A stretch of DNA of 64,000 bases. Origin: Rhizobium tropici CIAT 899 (GTDB taxonomy: Bacteria; Pseudomonadota; Alphaproteobacteria; Rhizobiales; Rhizobiaceae). The DNA lies in contig NC_020059.1 of assembly GCF_000330885.1 (NCBI RefSeq), positions 3,027,001 to 3,091,000 on the forward strand, read 5' to 3'. The position numbers and the translations under genes were made by a program. Shown piece by piece: positions 37,140-47,177 of the stretch. The notes beneath the pieces were generated by a model. That model searched no databases and was not told the origin of the DNA. It saw nothing but the letters and a program-made list of their open reading frames with translations. Numbering within the stretch: the stretch's first letter is position 1; each line of letters opens with the position of its first letter.

Positions 37140-37395
37140 TTGACCTGCATCCCAACTTCACTAACTATGGAGCATCTCCGCGCCTTCCTGACATCGGCAG
37201 CGGATTGAACTTTGGTGCCGGGCCCCTCTGGCGAGAGTTTTCACGGCGCTCTCGCGATGTCGGTACCGCCTGCAGATGAGCCGGCGGATTTCTTTCCATG
37301 ATGAGCTTGACCATGCCTGACCCGCATGCCGTCTTCGGTATGCGGCTATGCGCGCAATCCGGGTATATCCACTCCATTTCCAGCGAGGCGCATCC
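37140..37395 (+). promoter_or_regulatory. Promoter and structured (three-way-junction) leader of the TerC-family gene
   Basis: TTGACC (37140-37145), 17 bases, AACTAT (37163-37168) form a promoter that leaves a leader of about 220 bases. In it P1 GACATC/GATGTC (37190-37195 with 37256-37261) encloses P2 GGCA/TGCC (37196-37199 with 37216-37219) and P3 GCGAGAG/CTCTCGC (37231-37237 with 37249-37255), a three-way junction. A further hairpin, CCGCATGCCG/CGGTATGCGG (37322-37345), lies nearer the gene. TerC-family genes are often under Mn2+ riboswitches (yybP-ykoY), but I could not match that consensus. Confidence 0.45.
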
Positions 37396-38496
37396 ATGAA
37401 ATCGCCCGCCGCCTCAAAATCCGTGCTCGGCTATTTCAGCTGGGCCTTTGCCGTAACCGTCGGCGGCCTTGCGCTCGGTGCGCTGTTAGGTTGGAACACC
37501 ACCGGCACCTTCAGCGGCCTTGCCACAGCCTTCTTTATCTGTGCCGTCCTGGCTGTGCTGGAAATCTCGCTTTCCTTCGACAATGCCATCGTCAACGCCA
37601 ACAAGCTGAAGGAGATGACGCCGGTCTGGCAGCATCGCTTTCTGACCTGGGGCATCATCATCGCCGTCTTCGGCATGCGGATCGTCTTTCCGCTGGTGAT
37701 CGTCGCCATCGCCGCCTGGATTAACCCATGGGAAGCGCTGAAACTCGCCGCCGCGAAGCCCGAGCAATATGCCGAGATCATGCAGGCAGCGCATCTGCCG
37801 ATCGCCGCCTTCGGCGGCACCTTCCTGATGATGGTAGGCCTGACCTATTTCTTCAACCATGAAAAGGACGTGCACTGGATAGGCTTCATCGAGAAGCGGA
37901 TGGCGCATTTTGCGACCGTCAAGGGCGTCGAAATCGCCTTCGTGCTGGTCCTGGTCCTCATCTTCACCTCGGTACTCGACGGTGATGACGCGACGACCTT
38001 CCTGCACGCCGCGATCTATGGCCTCCTGACCTTCCTGCTCGTCGAGGTTCTGGCCGGCTTTCTGGACGCCTCGCAGCGAACGATGAGCGCTGCGGCGAAG
38101 GGCGGGTTCGGCGCTTTCCTCTATCTGGAAATCCTCGATGCCAGCTTCTCCTTCGACGGCGTCATCGGCGCCTTCGCCCTCACGCAAAACCTCTTCATCA
38201 TCGCCATTGGCCTCGGCATCGGCGCCATGTATGTCCGCTCCATGACGATCATGCTGGTGGAAAAGGGCACGCTCGCCCACTACCGCTACCTCGAACACGG
38301 TGCTTTCTACGCCATATTGATCCTCTCGGTGATCATGTACGTGCAGACGCTGACGCATATCCCCGAAGTCATCACCGGCCTTGGCGGCGCGGCCCTGATC
38401 GGCATCTCGCTTTGGTCTTCGATCCGGTACAACAGGCGCAACGGCCCCGATCACGTGCCGTCGCAGGATGAGCGGCAAGACCGGGCGGAAGCTTGA
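37396..38496 (+). CDS. TerC superfamily (DUF475) integral membrane protein
   Basis: This 366-residue protein has about nine transmembrane segments. The TerC-type paired acidic motifs lie in membrane helices: LEISLSFDNAIVNA (residues about 57-70) and EILDASFSFDGVIGAFAL (about 250-267), plus LDGDDATTFLHA. These acidic residues are thought to line a metal-ion site. TerC/Alx/MntE-like members are linked to Mn2+ export or metallation of exported proteins, and others to tellurite resistance. The start at 37396 is preferred over the in-frame 37348. A long structured leader precedes it, so metal- or pH-responsive control is plausible. Confidence 0.88.
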   Translation: MKSPAASKSVLGYFSWAFAVTVGGLALGALLGWNTTGTFSGLATAFFICAVLAVLEISLSFDNAIVNANKLKEMTPVWQHRFLTWGIIIAVFGMRIVFPLVIVAIAAWINPWEALKLAAAKPEQYAEIMQAAHLPIAAFGGTFLMMVGLTYFFNHEKDVHWIGFIEKRMAHFATVKGVEIAFVLVLVLIFTSVLDGDDATTFLHAAIYGLLTFLLVEVLAGFLDASQRTMSAAAKGGFGAFLYLEILDASFSFDGVIGAFALTQNLFIIAIGLGIGAMYVRSMTIMLVEKGTLAHYRYLEHGAFYAILILSVIMYVQTLTHIPEVITGLGGAALIGISLWSSIRYNRRNGPDHVPSQDERQDRAEA

Positions 38497-38784
38497 TCCA
38501 TGCAGCATTGAGATTATTACTCGCAAGCAATGCTATTTTAATCTGCAGGGAAAGCAGTCTTTGCATGACCTATGCTTTTTTAAAGCAGAGTGATGCCTCC
38601 GACACACTTTCAGTGGATCTTGTGGACTAAAGTCGTCGAATGTTTAGGATCTCGACGTATTAGAGCTGGCGCTTTAAGAAAAAACATCGCAATGGCGATG
38701 GAAATTGTCGAAGGAGCATGGTCGGCGCACAATGGTTGTGCGTCGTCAGACGGCTTCAATTGAGATGGCCAGGAGAGGCAGAGC

Positions 38785-40212
38785 ATGGCGGCAAAAATCG
38801 TCCCGGTGATCATGGCAGGCGGCAAGGGTACACGGCTGTGGCCGCTATCGCGCGCTTCCGCCCCGAAACAATTCATCCAGTTCATCGGCGACAGGACGCT
38901 GTTTCAGAACACTTTGGAGCGGGTGGCCGACCCCGAACTCTATGAAGCGCCGATCGTTCTCACCAATGAGGAATTCCGCTTCCTTGTCGCAGAGCAGGCC
39001 CGCGAACTCGACCTGAAACTGGCAGCGGTGCTGCTGGAGCCGGTGGCCCGCAACACGGCCGCCGCGGTTGCCGCCGCCGCCGCGCTCGTCACCGAGCTCT
39101 TTGGCAAGGACGCGCTCATGCATGTCCTCGGCTCCGACTACGAGATCGACGCCAACACGACCTACTACGACTGCGTGCGGCTGGCGCGTGACACCGCGCT
39201 TCAGGGCAAGCTCGTAACCTTCGGCATCAAGCCGACGGAGCCTGCCACCGGCTACGGCTATATCGAAACCGGCAAGGCGCTCGCGACCGGCGCCCATGCC
39301 GTCAAGCGTTTCGTTGAGAAGCCCGTCCTGGAAAAGGCAAAGGAGATGGTGGCAAGCGGCAGCTTCTACTGGAACTCCGGTATGTTCATGTTCTCGGCCG
39401 CCCAGCTTCTCGCCGAAATGAAGGAATTTGCACCCGACGTCGAAAAGGCTGCCAGCAAGGCCGTCTCGAAATCGACGCGCGACCTCGATTTTACCCGCCT
39501 CGACGCCGACAATTTCTCCAAGAGCCCGGATATTTCCATCGACTATGCGCTGATGGAAAAGACGGCCAATGCCGCCGTCGTCCCCTCGCCTTTCACCTGG
39601 TCCGATCTCGGCAGCTGGGATGCGGTCTGGAAAGTCGGCAGCCGTGACGAAAGCGGCAACGTGTCGGCCGGTGCCACGACGCTGGTCAACACGAAGAATT
39701 CGCTCGTTATGTCGCACAGCCTGCACGTCGCCGTGCAGGGCCTTGAGGACGTCGCCGTCATCGCCAGCGAAGACGCCGTCTATGTCGGCCATCTCAAGGA
39801 CAGCCAGGAAGTCGGCAAGCTCGTCAAGCTGCTCGCAAGCGAAAAGAAGACGGCCAAACTCACCGAAACGCATCCGACCTCCTACCGCCCCTGGGGCGGC
39901 TATACCTCGGTGCTGAATGGCGAGCGCTTCCAGGTGAAGCGCATCTTCGTGCTGCCGGGCAAGAAGCTCTCGCTACAGAAGCATCACCATCGCTCCGAGC
40001 ATTGGATCGTCGTCAAGGGTACGGCCGAAGTAACGGTCGGCGAAAACGTACAGATGCTGCGCGAAAACGAATCGATCTATATCCCGCTCGGCGAAGTGCA
40101 TCGCCTTGCCAACCCGGGCAAGATCCTGCTGGAGCTCATCGAAGTACAAACCGGCTCCTATCTCGGCGAAGACGACATCATCCGCCTCGTCGACGAGTTC
40201 GGCAGAAGCTGA
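38785..40212 (+). CDS. manC: Mannose-1-phosphate guanylyltransferase / mannose-6-phosphate isomerase
   Basis: This bifunctional type II phosphomannose isomerase/GDP-mannose pyrophosphorylase supplies GDP-mannose for surface polysaccharide. The 475-residue protein has the nucleotidyltransferase signature PVIMAGGKGTRLWPLSRASAPKQF (residues 7-30), LEPVARNTAAA, and FVEKP. FYWNSGMFMF follows, and the C-terminal cupin isomerase domain (from about residue 350) has YRPWGGYTSVLNGERFQVKRI, then KLSLQKHHHRSEHW with its metal-binding His/Glu. AGGAGAGG lies upstream of the start. A terminator follows, so it is a single gene. With galU and pgm it makes a sugar-nucleotide supply set scattered over the window. 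Confidence 0.95.
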   Translation: MAAKIVPVIMAGGKGTRLWPLSRASAPKQFIQFIGDRTLFQNTLERVADPELYEAPIVLTNEEFRFLVAEQARELDLKLAAVLLEPVARNTAAAVAAAAALVTELFGKDALMHVLGSDYEIDANTTYYDCVRLARDTALQGKLVTFGIKPTEPATGYGYIETGKALATGAHAVKRFVEKPVLEKAKEMVASGSFYWNSGMFMFSAAQLLAEMKEFAPDVEKAASKAVSKSTRDLDFTRLDADNFSKSPDISIDYALMEKTANAAVVPSPFTWSDLGSWDAVWKVGSRDESGNVSAGATTLVNTKNSLVMSHSLHVAVQGLEDVAVIASEDAVYVGHLKDSQEVGKLVKLLASEKKTAKLTETHPTSYRPWGGYTSVLNGERFQVKRIFVLPGKKLSLQKHHHRSEHWIVVKGTAEVTVGENVQMLRENESIYIPLGEVHRLANPGKILLELIEVQTGSYLGEDDIIRLVDEFGRS

Positions 40213-40238
40213 TTGCAAGCAGCCGGGTCGAGATTTCA

Positions 40239-40270
40239 AAGCGGCGGGCGAAAGCTCGCCGCTTTTGTTT
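40239..40270 (+). terminator. Rho-independent terminator after manC
   Basis: AAGCGGCG (40239-40246) pairs with CGCCGCTT (40257-40264), followed by TTGTTTTGG. Confidence 0.82.
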
Positions 40271-40394
40271 TGGCATGCCACAGCAGGACTTTCCGAAGTG
40301 CCTGGAGACACCTTGCTTTCTTTCGCTGCATTGCACACACTGCCTATGGGAACAGCAATCACCGCACAACGATGCGGGCTAGGCAAAGAGACAT

Positions 40395-43300
40395 ATGGCG
40401 ATCAAGGCAAGCATCTATCATCTCACCCATTATAAATACGACAATCCGGTTCGCCTCGGTCCCCAGATCATCCGTCTGAAACCCGCCTCGCATTCCAAGA
40501 CGCGCGTGCTGAGCCACGCGCTCAAGGTCACCCCGGCAAACCATTTCGTGAACCTGCAGCAAGACCCCTACGGCAACTATCTCGCCCGCTTTGTCTTTCC
40601 CGATCCGGTGACCGAACTGAAGATCGAGGTCGACCTCGTCGCCGATATGACGGTCTACAATCCCTTCGACTTCTTCGTCGAAGAGGAAGCGACGAAATGG
40701 CCCTTCGAATATCCCGAGACGATCCGTGAGGATTTGTCGATCTATATGAAGCCTGAGGAGCCTGGTCCCCGGCTGAAAGACTTCCTCGCCACGCTCGACC
40801 GCTCGGAACAAAAGACCGTCGACATGATCGTCGGCCTCAATGCACGGCTGCAGCAGGAGATCGGCTATGTCATCCGCATGGAAGCCGGTGTCCAGACGCC
40901 TGAGGAGACCTTGGAAAAAGCGAAAGGCTCCTGCCGTGACACGAGCTGGCTGCTCGTTCAGGTGCTGCGCCATCTCGGCCTCGCCACTCGCTTCGTCTCC
41001 GGCTACCTCATCCAGCTGACACCCGACCTGAAGGCGCTCGACGGTCCCTCCGGGACCGAGGTCGACTTCACCGATCTGCATGCCTGGGCAGAAGTCTATC
41101 TTCCCGGCGCCGGCTGGGTCGGTCTCGATCCGACCTCCGGCCTTCTGACGGGCGAGAGCCATATCCCGCTCGCCGCCACGCCGCACTACCGCAACGCCGC
41201 ACCGATCTCGGGCGGATATTTCGGCGAAGCCAATACCGAATTCGATTTCGACATGAAGGTCGCCCGCGTCGCCGAGCATCCGCGCATCACCAAGCCCTTT
41301 TCCGACGAAAGCTGGGATGCATTGAACGAACTCGGCGAAAAGGTTGACGCGATCCTCAAGGAAGATGACGTGCGCCTGACCATGGGCGGCGAACCGACCT
41401 TCGTCTCGATCGACGATTTCCAGTCCGAAGAATGGAACACCGCCGCCGTCGGCCCGACCAAACGCGACCTTGCCGATCAGTTGATCCGGCGCCTGCGCGA
41501 GCGCTTCGCCCCCGGCGGCTTCCTGCAGTATGGCCAGGGCAAATGGTATCCCGGCGAAAGCCTGCCCCGCTGGACCTTCTCGCTTTACTGGCGCAAGGAC
41601 GGACGGCCCATCTGGCAGAACCCCGCTCTGATCGCCGAAGAAACGGCACAGACCGGTGCGGACTCGGAGCGCGCCGGCAAGCTTCTGAATGCGATTGCCG
41701 AGGAACTGGCAATCGAGCCCGACATGGTGCAACCGGCTTACGAAGACCCGGCTGAATGGATCGTCAAGGAAGGGAGCCTGCCGGAGAACGTTGATCCTTC
41801 CAATTCGAAGCTCAAGGATCCCGAGGAGCGCAGCCGTATCGCTCGTGTTTTCGAGCGTGGTCTGACGACTCCAACCGGCTACATATTGCCCATACAGGCA
41901 TGGAACGCGCGCGCCGGCGGTACGCGCTGGGTCAGCGAAAAATGGCGCACGCGCCGCGGCAAGATTTTCCTTGTGCCCGGCGATTCTCCGGTCGGCTATC
42001 GCCTGCCGCTTGGCACCCTCCCATATGTGCCGCCGTCACGCTATCCCTATATCCACACGGCCGATCCCTCCATTCCGCGCATGCCTCTGCCTGACGTCAT
42101 CGTGCCGGCTGGCCGCACCATGCCGGAAGCCTCGTTCCAGGTGGATGAAAGCTCGCAATCGCGGGTCGAACAGACGCTCGGCGAAATCGGCGGCGCCGTC
42201 CGCACCGCGATCTCTGTCGAACCGCGTGACGGTCGGCTGTGTGTCTTCATGCCCCCGGTCGAAAAGATCGAACATTATCTCGAACTGCTGGCAGCGGCCG
42301 AGAATGCCGCGGCTGAACTTGCGCTGCCGATTCACATCGAAGGCTATTCGCCGCCACAGGACGAACGCATCAACGTCATTCGCGTCGCGCCTGACCCGGG
42401 CGTGATCGAGGTCAATATCCATCCCGCGTCGAACTGGCAGGACTGCGTGGACATCACGACGGCGGTTTACGAAGAGGCGCGACAGACACGCCTCGGCACG
42501 GACAAATTCCTGATCGACGGGCGTCATACCGGCACCGGTGGCGGCAATCATGTCGTCGTTGGCGGCGCCAATCCGAACGACAGCCCGTTTCTTCGTCGTC
42601 CCGACCTGTTGAAGAGCCTGGTGCTGCACTGGCAGCGCCATCCCTCGCTCTCCTACCTCTTCTCCGGCCTATTCGTCGGCCCGACAAGCCAGGCGCCGCG
42701 CATCGATGAAGCCCGTCACGACAGCCTCTACGAGTTGGAAATCGCGCTGGCCCAGGTGCCGGCGCCAGGTCGCGGCATCCAGCCGCTCCCCTGGCTGGTG
42801 GACCGGCTCTTCCGCAATCTTCTAACCGATGTCACCGGCAACACGCACCGCTCGGAAATCTGCATCGACAAGCTGTTTTCGCCGGATGGACCGACGGGAC
42901 GCCTCGGCCTCGTCGAATTCCGCGGTTTCGAAATGCCGCCGAATGCCCGCATGAGCCTTGCCCAGCAATTGCTGGTGCGCGCGCTGATCGCCCGCTTCTG
43001 GCGCAGCCCGATCGATGGCAAGTTCGTGCGCTGGGGCACGACGCTGCATGATCGCTTCATGCTGCCGCATTATATCTGGCAGGATTTCCTCGACGTTCTC
43101 GGCGACCTTCGCGAAAACGGCTTCGACCTCAGACCGGAATGGTTCCAGGCGCAGCTCGAATTCCGCTTCCCCTTCTGTGGCGAAGTCGAATATGAGGGCA
43201 GCAAGCTGGAGCTGCGCCAGGCGCTGGAACCATGGCATGTCATGGGCGAAGAAGGTGCGATCGGCGGCACCGTACGCTACGTCGATTCGTCGGTCGAGCG

Positions 43301-43715
43301 CCTGCAGGTGCAGTTCGAAACCTCCAATCCGTCGCGTTATACGGTGACCTGCAACGGCCGTCCCGTACCGCTGACGCCGACGGGAATGGCGGGCGTCTCG
43401 GTCGCGGGCGTGCGCTACAAGGCATGGCATCCGGCTTCCGGTCTGCATCCTGTGCTTCCCATCGATACGCCGCTGACCTTCGACATCTACGATACCTGGT
43501 CGCGTCGCTCGATTGGCGGCTGCATCTACCATGTTGCCCATCCGGGCGGCCGCAACTACGACACCTTTCCTGTCAATGGCAACGAGGCGGAAGCACGACG
43601 TCTTGCGCGTTTCGAGCCTTGGGGGCATACAGCAGGTGGTTATGCCGTAAGACCGGAGACTGCATCGGTGGAATTCCCGCTGACGCTCGACCTCAGGCGG
43701 CCGGCGGGAATTTGA
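40395..43715 (+). CDS. Transglutaminase-like / DUF2126 fusion protein
   Basis: This 1106-residue protein begins with a bacterial transglutaminase N-terminal domain ([23 protein letters not shown]). A papain-like transglutaminase core follows with an intact triad: Cys180 (KGSCRDTSW), His229 (LHAWAEVY) and Asp245 (LDPTSG). From about residue 320 to the end is DUF2126, including [10 protein letters not shown], a region [30 protein letters not shown] and [17 protein letters not shown]2126 has been predicted to be a carboxylate-amine ligase of the glutamine synthetase/GCS superfamily. One polypeptide would therefore pair peptide cleavage or transfer with peptide-bond formation. It leads a tight three-gene operon with the ATP-grasp/alpha-E protein and a second transglutaminase. 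No signal peptide is present. The substrate is unknown. Confidence 0.88.
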   Translation: MAIKASIYHLTHYKYDNPVRLGPQIIRLKPASHSKTRVLSHALKVTPANHFVNLQQDPYGNYLARFVFPDPVTELKIEVDLVADMTVYNPFDFFVEEEATKWPFEYPETIREDLSIYMKPEEPGPRLKDFLATLDRSEQKTVDMIVGLNARLQQEIGYVIRMEAGVQTPEETLEKAKGSCRDTSWLLVQVLRHLGLATRFVSGYLIQLTPDLKALDGPSGTEVDFTDLHAWAEVYLPGAGWVGLDPTSGLLTGESHIPLAATPHYRNAAPISGGYFGEANTEFDFDMKVARVAEHPRITKPFSDESWDALNELGEKVDAILKEDDVRLTMGGEPTFVSIDDFQSEEWNTAAVGPTKRDLADQLIRRLRERFAPGGFLQYGQGKWYPGESLPRWTFSLYWRKDGRPIWQNPALIAEETAQTGADSERAGKLLNAIAEELAIEPDMVQPAYEDPAEWIVKEGSLPENVDPSNSKLKDPEERSRIARVFERGLTTPTGYILPIQAWNARAGGTRWVSEKWRTRRGKIFLVPGDSPVGYRLPLGTLPYVPPSRYPYIHTADPSIPRMPLPDVIVPAGRTMPEASFQVDESSQSRVEQTLGEIGGAVRTAISVEPRDGRLCVFMPPVEKIEHYLELLAAAENAAAELALPIHIEGYSPPQDERINVIRVAPDPGVIEVNIHPASNWQDCVDITTAVYEEARQTRLGTDKFLIDGRHTGTGGGNHVVVGGANPNDSPFLRRPDLLKSLVLHWQRHPSLSYLFSGLFVGPTSQAPRIDEARHDSLYELEIALAQVPAPGRGIQPLPWLVDRLFRNLLTDVTGNTHRSEICIDKLFSPDGPTGRLGLVEFRGFEMPPNARMSLAQQLLVRALIARFWRSPIDGKFVRWGTTLHDRFMLPHYIWQDFLDVLGDLRENGFDLRPEWFQAQLEFRFPFCGEVEYEGSKLELRQALEPWHVMGEEGAIGGTVRYVDSSVERLQVQFETSNPSRYTVTCNGRPVPLTPTGMAGVSVAGVRYKAWHPASGLHPVLPIDTPLTFDIYDTWSRRSIGGCIYHVAHPGGRNYDTFPVNGNEAEARRLARFEPWGHTAGGYAVRPETASVEFPLTLDLRRPAGI

Positions 43716-43728
43716 AACGAGACTGTGC

Positions 43729-46146
43729 ATGGGTAGAAAACGGGCGACGGAACGACGGGACGAGGTAAAGACCGGCACTGCCAAGGCACCGGTCTTTGCC
43801 TATCGTCCCCTGCCCGGCGTCGCCGACGAAATGGTCGACAATACCGGCGCCGTGCGCCCGGTCTGGCAAAATTTCCTCTCGGCGCTGACGCGTATGACGG
43901 AAGAGGGATTGACCGAGCGCTTCGCCCGCGCCGACCGCTATTTGCGCGATGCAGGCGTCTTCTATCGCGCTTATGGGACAGCGGGTGTCAGCGAACGCAA
44001 CTGGCCGATCTCCCATATCCCCGTGCTCATCGACGAACGCGAATGGCAGGCTCTCTCCGAAGGCCTGCAACAGCGCGCCGATCTGTTGGAATCGGTCATC
44101 GCCGATATCTATGGCGACAGCCGACTGGTGAGCGAAGGGCTGCTGCCGCCGGCCTTGATTGCCGCCAATCCGGAGTTCCTGCGCCCGCTTGTCGGCATCA
44201 AGCCCGCAAGCGGCCATTACCTGCATTTCCTGGCTTTCGAGGTCGGCCGCGGTCCTGACGGCAATTGGTGGGTGCTGGCTGACCGCGCGCAGGCGCCATC
44301 CGGCGCCGGCTTCGCGCTGGAAACCCGCGTCGCCACAACCCGCGCCTTCTCCGATATCTACGCGGAAACCAAGGTCCATCGCCTCGCCTCCTTCTTCGGC
44401 GCGTTCCGCGATGCCCTGCTCGGCGGCAAGCGCGGCGCCGAAGGCCGCGTCGCCGTCCTGACGCCGGGGCCTGCCAACGAAACCTATTACGAACACGCCT
44501 ATATCGCCCGCTACCTCGGCTTCATGCTGCTCGAAGGCGAGGACATCACCGTCGTCAACGATCAGCTGATGGTGCGCACTGTCGCAGGGCTGCGGCCGAT
44601 CAGCGTGTTATGGCGCCGCCTTGATGCTTCCTACGCCGATCCGTTGGAGCTCAACCAGCGCTCCCATATCGGCACGCCCGGCCTCGTCGAAGCCCTGCGG
44701 GCGCAGACGGTAACCATCGTCAATGCGCTCGGCTCCGGCATTCTCGAGACCCGAGCACTGCTCGCCTTCATGCCGACCATCTGCCGGCATCTGCGCTCCG
44801 AGGAATTGAAGTTGCCCTCGATCGCGACCTGGTGGTGCGGCCAGAAGAGCGAGCGTGAACATGTCGCCGCCAATATCGAGAAAATGGTTATCGGTCCGGC
44901 CTATTCCTGCATGCCCTTCTTCGATGATAACGGCCAATCCGTGCTTGGCTCGACGCTGCGCAGCACCACCCGCGATTCGATCGCGGACTGGCTGGCGACC
45001 GAGGGTAACAAGCTGGTGGGCCAGGAGGTCGTGACACTTTCGACGACTCCGGCCTGGGTCAATGGCAAGCTCACGCCGCGGCCGATGAGCCTGCGCGTCT
45101 TCGCCGCCCGCACGGAAAACGGCTGGCAGATCATGCCCGGCGGCTTTGCCCGCATCGGCAGCGGCGACGATGTCGCCGCGATTGCCATGCAGGCCGGCGG
45201 CTCGGCTGCCGATGTCTGGATCGTCTCCGACAAGCCAGTCGAGGCGCACACGCTTCTGCCGGCAGAAGAAACTTTCACCCGCAACATGCCGGGCAGCCTG
45301 CCCAGCCGGGCGGCCGACAACCTCTTCTGGCTCGGCCGCTATATCGAGCGCGCCGAAGGTGCACTGCGCATCCTGCGCGCCTGGCACGGACGTTTTGCCG
45401 AAGCCGCCGATCCGAACCAGCCGCTGCTTGCCGATGTCAGCGCCTATCTTGCCGCCATCGACATCGATACCAAGCAAGCGGTGCCGGAAAACCTGCTGCG
45501 CAACATCGATAGCGCCGTCTATTCGGCCAGCAACATCCGCGATCGCTTCTCTCCCGATGGCTGGCTTGCGCTGAACGATCTCGCCAAGACGGCACGCCGC
45601 TTCAAGGAAGGCGTGAAGCCTGGCGATGACGCCAGCCATGCCATGACGATCCTGCTGCGCAAGCTCGCGGGCTTCGCCGGTCTCGTGCATGAAAACATGT
45701 ACCGCTTCACCGGCTGGCGCTTCCTGTCGCTCGGCCGCTATATCGAGCGCGGCCTGCACATGACCCGGCTGCTCGGCCATATGTCCGGCCCCGATGCGCC
45801 CGACGGCGCGCTCGATATGCTGCTGGAGATCGGCGACAGCGTCATGACCCATCGCCGCCGCTACAACGTCAATACCGCTCGTCTGACGGTGACGGATCTG
45901 CTCGCGCTCGATCCGCTCAATCCGCGCTCGATCCTTTTCCAGATGAACGAGATCCACCGCGAGGTCGAGCAATTGCCGAATGCCTACGTCAACGGCCAGA
46001 TGTCACCCTTCTTCCGCGAAGCCATGCGTCTGCATTCGGGGTTGGCAGTGATGACGCCCGAAGCAATGACGGTCGAAGTCTACCAGCAGCTGGCGCGCGA
46101 ACTGGAGCGGCTATCCGATCTGCTGGCACGCACCTATCTCGGATGA
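43729..46146 (+). CDS. Circularly permuted ATP-grasp protein fused to alpha-E domain
   Basis: This 805-residue protein has an N-terminal circularly permuted ATP-grasp ligase at about residues 1-480, with typical strings VFYRAYGTAGVSERNWPISHIPVLID, LTPGPANETYYEHAYIARYLGFMLLEGEDI, VLWRRLDASYADPLEL and GTGxL-like GSGILETRALLAF. An all-helical alpha-E domain follows at about 500-800 (LPSRAADNLFWLGRYIERAEGALRILRAW, then FLSLGRYIERGLHMTRLLGHM). Family work predicts that it forms amide or peptide bonds on an unknown acceptor. It starts 13 bases after the transglutaminase stop and ends 4 bases before the second transglutaminase, so all three are translated together. Confidence 0.9.
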   Translation: MGRKRATERRDEVKTGTAKAPVFAYRPLPGVADEMVDNTGAVRPVWQNFLSALTRMTEEGLTERFARADRYLRDAGVFYRAYGTAGVSERNWPISHIPVLIDEREWQALSEGLQQRADLLESVIADIYGDSRLVSEGLLPPALIAANPEFLRPLVGIKPASGHYLHFLAFEVGRGPDGNWWVLADRAQAPSGAGFALETRVATTRAFSDIYAETKVHRLASFFGAFRDALLGGKRGAEGRVAVLTPGPANETYYEHAYIARYLGFMLLEGEDITVVNDQLMVRTVAGLRPISVLWRRLDASYADPLELNQRSHIGTPGLVEALRAQTVTIVNALGSGILETRALLAFMPTICRHLRSEELKLPSIATWWCGQKSEREHVAANIEKMVIGPAYSCMPFFDDNGQSVLGSTLRSTTRDSIADWLATEGNKLVGQEVVTLSTTPAWVNGKLTPRPMSLRVFAARTENGWQIMPGGFARIGSGDDVAAIAMQAGGSAADVWIVSDKPVEAHTLLPAEETFTRNMPGSLPSRAADNLFWLGRYIERAEGALRILRAWHGRFAEAADPNQPLLADVSAYLAAIDIDTKQAVPENLLRNIDSAVYSASNIRDRFSPDGWLALNDLAKTARRFKEGVKPGDDASHAMTILLRKLAGFAGLVHENMYRFTGWRFLSLGRYIERGLHMTRLLGHMSGPDAPDGALDMLLEIGDSVMTHRRRYNVNTARLTVTDLLALDPLNPRSILFQMNEIHREVEQLPNAYVNGQMSPFFREAMRLHSGLAVMTPEAMTVEVYQQLARELERLSDLLARTYLG

Positions 46147-46150
46147 CGTA

Positions 46151-47029
46151 ATGCTCTACGACCTCTCGCTTCACATGGGCTATATCTATGACGTGCCGGC
46201 GAGCGGCGCGCGGCATATATTGCGCGTCATGCCGCTCTCCCTGCCCAACCGGCAGAGGCTGATAGCCGGCTCGGTGAAGATAACGCCGGGGCCGGACGAG
46301 CAATCCCACTTCACGGATTTCTTCCAGCATCCGGCGACTTCGATCCTCGTGCGCGAGCCCCATGAAAGGCTCGATATCCGCATGCAGGCGCGTGTTCAGG
46401 TGGAGAGCCAGCCCGTTGGGGCGGACTTCTCGCCGCTGCTCGCCAAGCTGCCAGAGGAGATCAATGATTGCTGGTCGATCGATCCGTCTTCGCCCCACCA
46501 TTTTCTCGGCAGCAGCCCGCGTCTGCCGGACACGAGGGAAATCGCGGATTACAGCAGACAATGGAAAACAGCCAATCTGACGACCCTGCAGATCGCCCAT
46601 GCGGTCTGCGCGCAGGTACACAAGGACTTCGTCTATGATACCGAGGCGACGACAGTGGACACCACGCCGAGGGAAGCCTTCCGCCTCAAGCGCGGCGTCT
46701 GCCAGGATTTCTCGCATGTCATGATCATCGCGCTTCGCAGCCTCGGCATTCCCGCCGGCTATGTCAGCGGCTTCCTGCGCACCATTCCGCCGCCCGGCAA
46801 GGAAAGGCTGGAGGGCGCCGATGCCATGCATGCCTGGGTGCGCGTCTGGTGCGGCGAAACGGCGGGCTGGATCGAGCTCGATCCGACCAACAATATTCCC
46901 GCCGGCACCGATCACATCGTCGTCGCCTATGGCCGCGATTATTCGGACGTTGCGCCCGTTATCGGCGTACTGAAGAGCTACGGCAATCAGGAAGCCGTTC
47001 AGGCAGTAGATGTAATTCCACTAAAATAG
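46151..47029 (+). CDS. Transglutaminase family protein
   Basis: This 292-residue papain-fold protein has the bacterial transglutaminase N-terminal beta domain (LSLHMGYIYDVPASGARHILRVMPLSLPNRQRL). The transglutaminase core has an intact triad: Cys184 (RGVCQDFSHVMIIALRSLGIPAGYVSGFL), His227 (DAMHAWVRVW) and Asp244 (ELDPTNN). Such proteins usually act as peptidases or amide hydrolases rather than protein cross-linkers. It begins 4 bases after the ATP-grasp gene stop. The operon thus has two cysteine-type amide-processing domains and two predicted ligases. Confidence 0.92.
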   Translation: MLYDLSLHMGYIYDVPASGARHILRVMPLSLPNRQRLIAGSVKITPGPDEQSHFTDFFQHPATSILVREPHERLDIRMQARVQVESQPVGADFSPLLAKLPEEINDCWSIDPSSPHHFLGSSPRLPDTREIADYSRQWKTANLTTLQIAHAVCAQVHKDFVYDTEATTVDTTPREAFRLKRGVCQDFSHVMIIALRSLGIPAGYVSGFLRTIPPPGKERLEGADAMHAWVRVWCGETAGWIELDPTNNIPAGTDHIVVAYGRDYSDVAPVIGVLKSYGNQEAVQAVDVIPLK

Positions 47030-47177
47030 AATATACTTAAAGTAGTAAAAAGTTGAAGCAAATCGCGTCAGATGAAGTAGTTTGTTAAAAATCTACTGGC
47101 CGCTTAAACGTTCAACTAATATTTGTAATCGATAGTCCCGCCGTTCTTGAGAATCCAACTCTTTCCAATAGGCGGAC

